From a virus, in IMG/VR virus record IMGVR_UViG_3300043466_000280, positions 1 to 35,234 of that record: DNA of 35,234 nt; one strand, written 5' to 3'. Numbering within the stretch: the first letter of the stretch is position 1; every line of letters begins with the position of its first letter. Shown piece by piece: positions 32,644-35,234 of this stretch. Made by a program: the position numbers and the translations under genes. The notes under the pieces are model-generated. The model ran no database searches. It worked only from the letters and a program-made list of their open reading frames with translations, and was not told where the DNA came from.

Positions 32644-33572
32644 TAGTAGCTACCACCAATGTACTGCTGACGAGGCACAAACCTGACCGGGGCTTTCTCA
32701 CGGTCTTCACCAGCGGCGATCTCAAATGTCTCGTCGTAAATCTGTTTCAACATCTGGATGCGGGGCATCAGCTCAGGCACTTTAACTGCGATGTGATACG
32801 CCAAGCCCGCTACCAAACATGGCAGGAAGCGGAAGTTCATGTCTGCTGTCTCAACACCAGCGCCAGCATCTTGTACTCGGCGCAGTCTCCAGTACACAAA
32901 CTGGTAAGGAGTAGAGTTGTCAGGCGTAGGCCAGACAGTTACAGCAGGAAGCTGGGGCACAAAGATGGCATCACCATCGCTATGAGCTGCTGCTGTTGTG
33001 TTGTTCTGACCACGATACACGCCGCCAAGCACGTTGCCTGATACGTAGGTGTAGTAAATATCTTCAGTGCCAATGCGGATAAAGCCCGATCCGGCCAAGC
33101 CAACAATGGTGTTTAGCGTAATTGTTGTATCTGTAGAGCTTATTGCGCCAACAAGGACTGAATTTGTTGGGTTGGTTTCGCCAGACAAACGCTGAATCCA
33201 AACTTGAATTGGGCGAGCCTGACTTAGTTTATTTGGGATAGTGGCGTAAGTAGAAACACTAATACGTGAGATTGTTAAGTCTGCCTGTGTAGAAGAAGTG
33301 TTTGATCCGGTACGAATCACATGCTCCAGCAAATCAATCGTATCCGTTGGTAGTGCATATGTAGCTAAACCGGGAGTCAGGTTAATGATCCCCTGCTCCA
33401 TCGTCCACATATTGATACCCTTGTTCTGCCACTCGATGGTCATCAAGTTCATAGACCTGCGAGCTGTACGCAAGTCATAACCAGAACGCATTTCACGACC
33501 GGCTCGCTCCCACGCTTCCTCGGCAATCTCCGTGAAGTCCATGTTGAATAGGGTTGAGCCGGTGGTGGTCAT
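32643..33572 (-). CDS. P22 gp4-like head-tail adaptor with inserted beta domain (309 aa)
   Basis: The N-terminus is helical (FTEIAEEAWERAGREMRSGYD, then ARRSMNLMTIEWQNKGINMW), followed by YALPTDTIDLLEHVIR. Both elements are typical of phage adaptor/tail-accessory proteins of the P22 gp4 type. Residues of about 138-204 (IRIGTEDIYYTYVSGN, YRGQNNTTAAAHSDGD) form a small beta module that interrupts the strand pair between PIQVWIQR and VTVWPTPD. The last part is helical again (FLPCLVAGLAYHIAVK). The start overlaps the upstream gene as ATGA. It should bridge portal and tail. Confidence 0.8.
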   Translation of the reverse strand: MTTTGSTLFNMDFTEIAEEAWERAGREMRSGYDLRTARRSMNLMTIEWQNKGINMWTMEQGIINLTPGLATYALPTDTIDLLEHVIRTGSNTSSTQADLTISRISVSTYATIPNKLSQARPIQVWIQRLSGETNPTNSVLVGAISSTDTTITLNTIVGLAGSGFIRIGTEDIYYTYVSGNVLGGVYRGQNNTTAAAHSDGDAIFVPQLPAVTVWPTPDNSTPYQFVYWRLRRVQDAGAGVETADMNFRFLPCLVAGLAYHIAVKVPELMPRIQMLKQIYDETFEIAAGEDREKAPVRFVPRQQYIGGSY

Positions 33573-33817
33573 TTTTTAGTAGTCTTTGCAGATTGAACAA
33601 AAGCGTCAGCAGTAGGTGCGCCAGCCTGTCCGGGCTTGCGCATCTTCTCTTTAGAGCCTGCGGCTATACGTTTTCTCTTGGCGTTAATATTGGCATAAAG
33701 TCCAACAGGGCCACCTTCAGCATACTGCGTGAAGTCAGTGCTGTCACGGCGGGCTTTCTTTTTCCCGCCGGGCATCTTAGATGGGGATATGGCCCCCATG
33801 CCGCGACTGGCCATCAT
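33569..33817 (-). CDS. small basic virion-cluster protein (82 aa)
   Basis: It opens ASRGMGAISPSKMPGGKKKARRD, an N-terminal pattern I recall from small proteins in other phages. The middle carries QYAEGGPVGLYANI, close to the YAxGG motif of the internal virion proteins. The rest is basic (AKRKRIAAGSKEKMRK). Two adjacent ATG codons can start it. The stop overlaps the adaptor start as ATGA. No fold can be named; it may be packaged with the genome or bind the portal. Confidence 0.72.
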   Translation of the reverse strand: MMASRGMGAISPSKMPGGKKKARRDSTDFTQYAEGGPVGLYANINAKRKRIAAGSKEKMRKPGQAGAPTADAFVQSAKTTKK

Positions 33818-33820
33818 GGT

Positions 33821-34048
33821 TTAGCACATCTTTCCGCGTGTTTTACCACGCTTAGCAATACCGTCTGCGCGGGTAACGCCACCTTTAGCATAACCAGCAG
33901 CCTTGATCTTAGAACGAACTTTTTCGTCCTCAACATCGCGCTTAGCCTCTTCTATTTTGGCGCGTGTTTCTGGATAAACTACCTCATCCAAAGAACCGGG
34001 TGTGCGGCGTGGTTTGTATTGCTTTGCAGCTTCTGGTGTCATTGGCAT
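33821..34048 (-). CDS. tiny protein with C-terminal DGIA-GKT motif (75 aa)
   Basis: The first 50 residues are a proline-rich start (TPEAAKQYKPRRTPGSLDEV) and a charged helix. The last 24 residues read GYAKGG followed by VTRADGIAKRGKTRGKMC. The shared peptide ends two residues before the stop, giving a terminal cysteine. AAGGAAACATC precedes the ATG. The division into a unique helix and a common tail suggests a tag on a variable body. Confidence 0.75.
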   Translation of the reverse strand: MPMTPEAAKQYKPRRTPGSLDEVVYPETRAKIEEAKRDVEDEKVRSKIKAAGYAKGGVTRADGIAKRGKTRGKMC

Positions 34049-34057
34049 GATGTTTCC

Positions 34058-34546
34058 TTAGCATTTGCCACCGTTACGCATAGCAATCATTGTTCCTTTG
34101 GTCTTGCCCTTAGAAGCAATTCCATCAGGTGTTTTGCCAGTCTTTACAGCGCCCATCTTAGATGCAGCCATGCCGCCACCGGCCAGCTTAGTCATAGATG
34201 CGCCTTTATGCAAACGGCCTTCGTGTTTGTTCACGGCCTTCTGCATCATCTTCTTGTCCATCTTTACATCTTTGTGGGCCATGCCGCCTTTGGCCATCTT
34301 GCCTTTGCCGTCAGCAGCAAAGTCAGGAACCATTTTGCCGCCCTTGTTGACCATAGTCATACCGCCGTCTGCGTATCCACCCATGTTCATCTTTTTCATA
34401 TCGCCACCTTTAGAAAATTTACGGCCTTTGTCGGCCTCGTTAAACTCTTTACCCACAGACTGTGGGACGCCTGCTTTCTTAGCAAACGTTGGGTTATTAG
34501 CCACCGCCGCCATGAAATTGTGTTGCTTTTTGCTTGTACTTGGCAT
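34058..34546 (-). CDS. basic protein with GG motifs and DGIA-GKT motif (162 aa)
   Basis: The N-terminus (STSKKQHNFMAAVANNPTFA, then AGVPQSVGKEFNEAD) resembles a short domain widespread in phages. The middle is lysine/glycine/methionine-rich with GGYADGG, NKGGKM and AKGGMAHKD. It ends with KTPDGIASKGKTKGTM and then a short tail ending GGKC. The motif is at residues 139-153. The start overlaps the upstream stop as TAATG. It is a likely virion protein or assembly factor; no enzyme residues are evident. Confidence 0.75.
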   Translation of the reverse strand: MPSTSKKQHNFMAAVANNPTFAKKAGVPQSVGKEFNEADKGRKFSKGGDMKKMNMGGYADGGMTMVNKGGKMVPDFAADGKGKMAKGGMAHKDVKMDKKMMQKAVNKHEGRLHKGASMTKLAGGGMAASKMGAVKTGKTPDGIASKGKTKGTMIAMRNGGKC

Positions 34547-34818
34547 TACAGCACTCGGCCCTTAGTCTTACCACGTTGAGCAATACCATCAGCACGCTTA
34601 GAAGCGGAACCAACTTTACCGCCCTTGTTAAAACTTTTACTCCAACGAACGCCATATCCTTTGCCAACTTTGGCGGGTTCTAGCTTACCGCCGCCAAGAG
34701 GAACGCTCATGGCTTCACGAAGTCTACTCCCCAATGATGAAGATTCCCCGCCAAAATTTGGTGTGCCTTCGTTTCTGGGTGGTGGTGGTGGTGGTGGCGC
34801 AGGGTTTCCATTTGACAT
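34546..34818 (-). CDS. small proline-tract protein with C-terminal DGIA-GKT motif (90 aa)
   Basis: Residues 8-14 are seven consecutive prolines. A polar region with FGGESSSLGSRLREAMSVPL follows, then SFNKGGKVGS and a C-terminus of KRADGIAQRGKTKGRVL. The shared peptide lies two residues from the end. AAGGAT precedes the ATG. The stop overlaps the next start by one base. It is the first gene in transcription order to carry the shared peptide. Confidence 0.74.
   Translation of the reverse strand: MSNGNPAPPPPPPPRNEGTPNFGGESSSLGSRLREAMSVPLGGGKLEPAKVGKGYGVRWSKSFNKGGKVGSASKRADGIAQRGKTKGRVL
34778..34798 (-). repeat. (GGT)6-GGC triplet tract coding seven prolines
   Basis: Six GGT triplets and one GGC on the plus strand encode the proline run of the 90-residue protein. 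Triplet slippage would change proline number without breaking the frame. Confidence 0.9.
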
Positions 34819-34824
34819 GATTAG

Positions 34825-35064
34825 TTATCCTTTTTGAATAAGTTGGTCAATTTTTGCTTCAAGTTTGTTAAAGCGCTGGTCAATGTGGTTTGTAATGCGG
34901 TCAACTTCTGCTTGAGTAACGTTATCACGGGCAACCTCCTCACGAGTTTTGTTCAAAAGAATACTGATACGAGCCAGCTCCCTGAACTTTTCATTCATCA
35001 TGTAGCCCAGCAGTCCCATCACCAAAGAAAGGACAGCAGACCATGCGGTGTTTAGATCTAACAA
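34825..35064 (-). CDS. small membrane/coiled-coil protein (79-81 aa)
   Basis: A hydrophobic segment lies near residues 7-25 (AWSAVLSLVMGLLGYMM). It is followed by a charged coiled coil with heptad-like leucines and isoleucines (RELARISILLNKTREE, then VDRITNHIDQRFNKLEAKIDQLI). No ATG is available before the membrane segment, so it starts at TTG. TTG 35064 has GAGGG seven bases upstream, whereas TTG 35070 would add two residues but leaves only one base of spacing. The frame overlaps the end of the DUF6321-like gene. It may be a second holin-type or anchoring protein in the late operon. Confidence 0.68.
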   Translation of the reverse strand: MLDLNTAWSAVLSLVMGLLGYMMNEKFRELARISILLNKTREEVARDNVTQAEVDRITNHIDQRFNKLEAKIDQLIQKG

Positions 35065-35234
35065 TTCCAAGCCCTCAAAGATTTATTGATCCGTGAGTCC
35101 GGATCGTTGGCGGTCTTGGCAGAGGTTAACTTCTTCTTCATGCCACTCATCCTTGCACAGAAGGAGTCGCGCCGTGAGCCGCCTTCCGGCTGGGGAGGTT
35201 TCAAGTTCATGCCTTGCGCTTTCGCGGAGGCCCG
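35058..35234 (-). CDS. DUF6321-like protein, C-terminal 58 residues (partial)
   Basis: The open frame enters from the right edge and ends in TAG (35060-35058). It reads SFCARMSGMKKKLTSAKTAN followed by DPDSRINKSLRAWNC. This is the highly conserved C-terminus I know from DUF6321-type proteins of phages, with two cysteines in the same places. Function is unestablished; the family occurs near head and packaging genes. The start lies outside the window. The N-terminal visible part (KAQGMNLKPPQPEGG) also fits. Confidence 0.85.
   Translation of the reverse strand, partial: RASAKAQGMNLKPPQPEGGSRRDSFCARMSGMKKKLTSAKTANDPDSRINKSLRAWNC

Noticed and set aside
33554-34579. 341-residue open frame on the plus strand, antisense to the small basic genes
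   Set aside because: It runs across five minus-strand genes that have ribosome sites, precise overlaps and recognisable motifs. The frame is open because lysine/glycine/alanine codons give few stops on the opposite strand, and its product is rich in histidine, cysteine and phenylalanine without a fold.
1-35234. tRNA, rRNA, integrase, transposase or toxin-antitoxin genes
   Set aside because: I looked for these while reading both strands and saw no convincing cloverleaf, recombinase motif or paired small genes. A formal tRNA scan was not possible.

Overview
The window looks like most of one half of a tailed-phage genome (Caudoviricetes, probably podovirus-like) that infects a Gram-negative bacterium. 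The basis is dense packing, start and stop codons that overlap as ATGA or TAATG at about a dozen junctions, a replication block on one strand facing a very long structural block on the other, P22-type tail-hub and adaptor-like proteins, a giant internal (ejection) protein, and a holin/R21-type endolysin cassette. I see no rRNA, tRNA, integrase, transposase or housekeeping gene. A freshwater host, perhaps betaproteobacterial, is a guess from the general look of the proteins and is not shown by the sequence.

Left block, plus strand, about 1-6911 (DNA replication and early genes): the tail end of an upstream gene; a small HNH-like protein; a 258-base untranslated stretch with a plausible sigma70 promoter and strong RNA structure; a SNF2/DEAD-type helicase; a small helical protein; a cysteine-cluster protein that may bind DNA; a helix-turn-helix protein; an intrinsic-terminator-like hairpin; a fused AEP primase plus DUF927-like helicase; and a 74-residue unknown protein. 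This block ends convergently, with a four-base overlap, against the structural block. No DNA polymerase is in the window.

Right block, minus strand, read from the right edge to 6908 (late genes): the C-terminus of a DUF6321-like protein; a small membrane/coiled-coil protein; a run of tiny, basic, glycine/lysine-rich proteins interleaved with head-to-tail adaptor-like proteins; several small tail proteins; a repeat-built fibre; a 2-oxoglutarate/Fe(II) oxygenase directly upstream of a collagen-like fibre with an S74 chaperone-type end; a lysis cassette that includes an extra 49-residue gene; a P22 gp10-like tail protein with a jelly-roll-like partner; three low-complexity virion proteins; and a 2161-residue internal protein with a zinc-metallopeptidase motif. 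Terminase, portal and major capsid genes presumably lie beyond the right edge, upstream in the same transcript.

Points that most deserve a second look: (1) four separate small late proteins share one short peptide, consensus ADGIAxxGKTxG, with different synonymous codons; (2) the oxygenase and collagen-like fibre form a candidate phage collagen-hydroxylation pair; (3) a YAxGG-type motif recurs in both tiny and large virion proteins; (4) there is an unlisted, coupled 49-residue gene in the lysis region; (5) a structured leader lies upstream of the helicase; (6) a beta-domain appears to be inserted in an adaptor protein; (7) protein repeats occur with exact periods of 79 and 11 residues.
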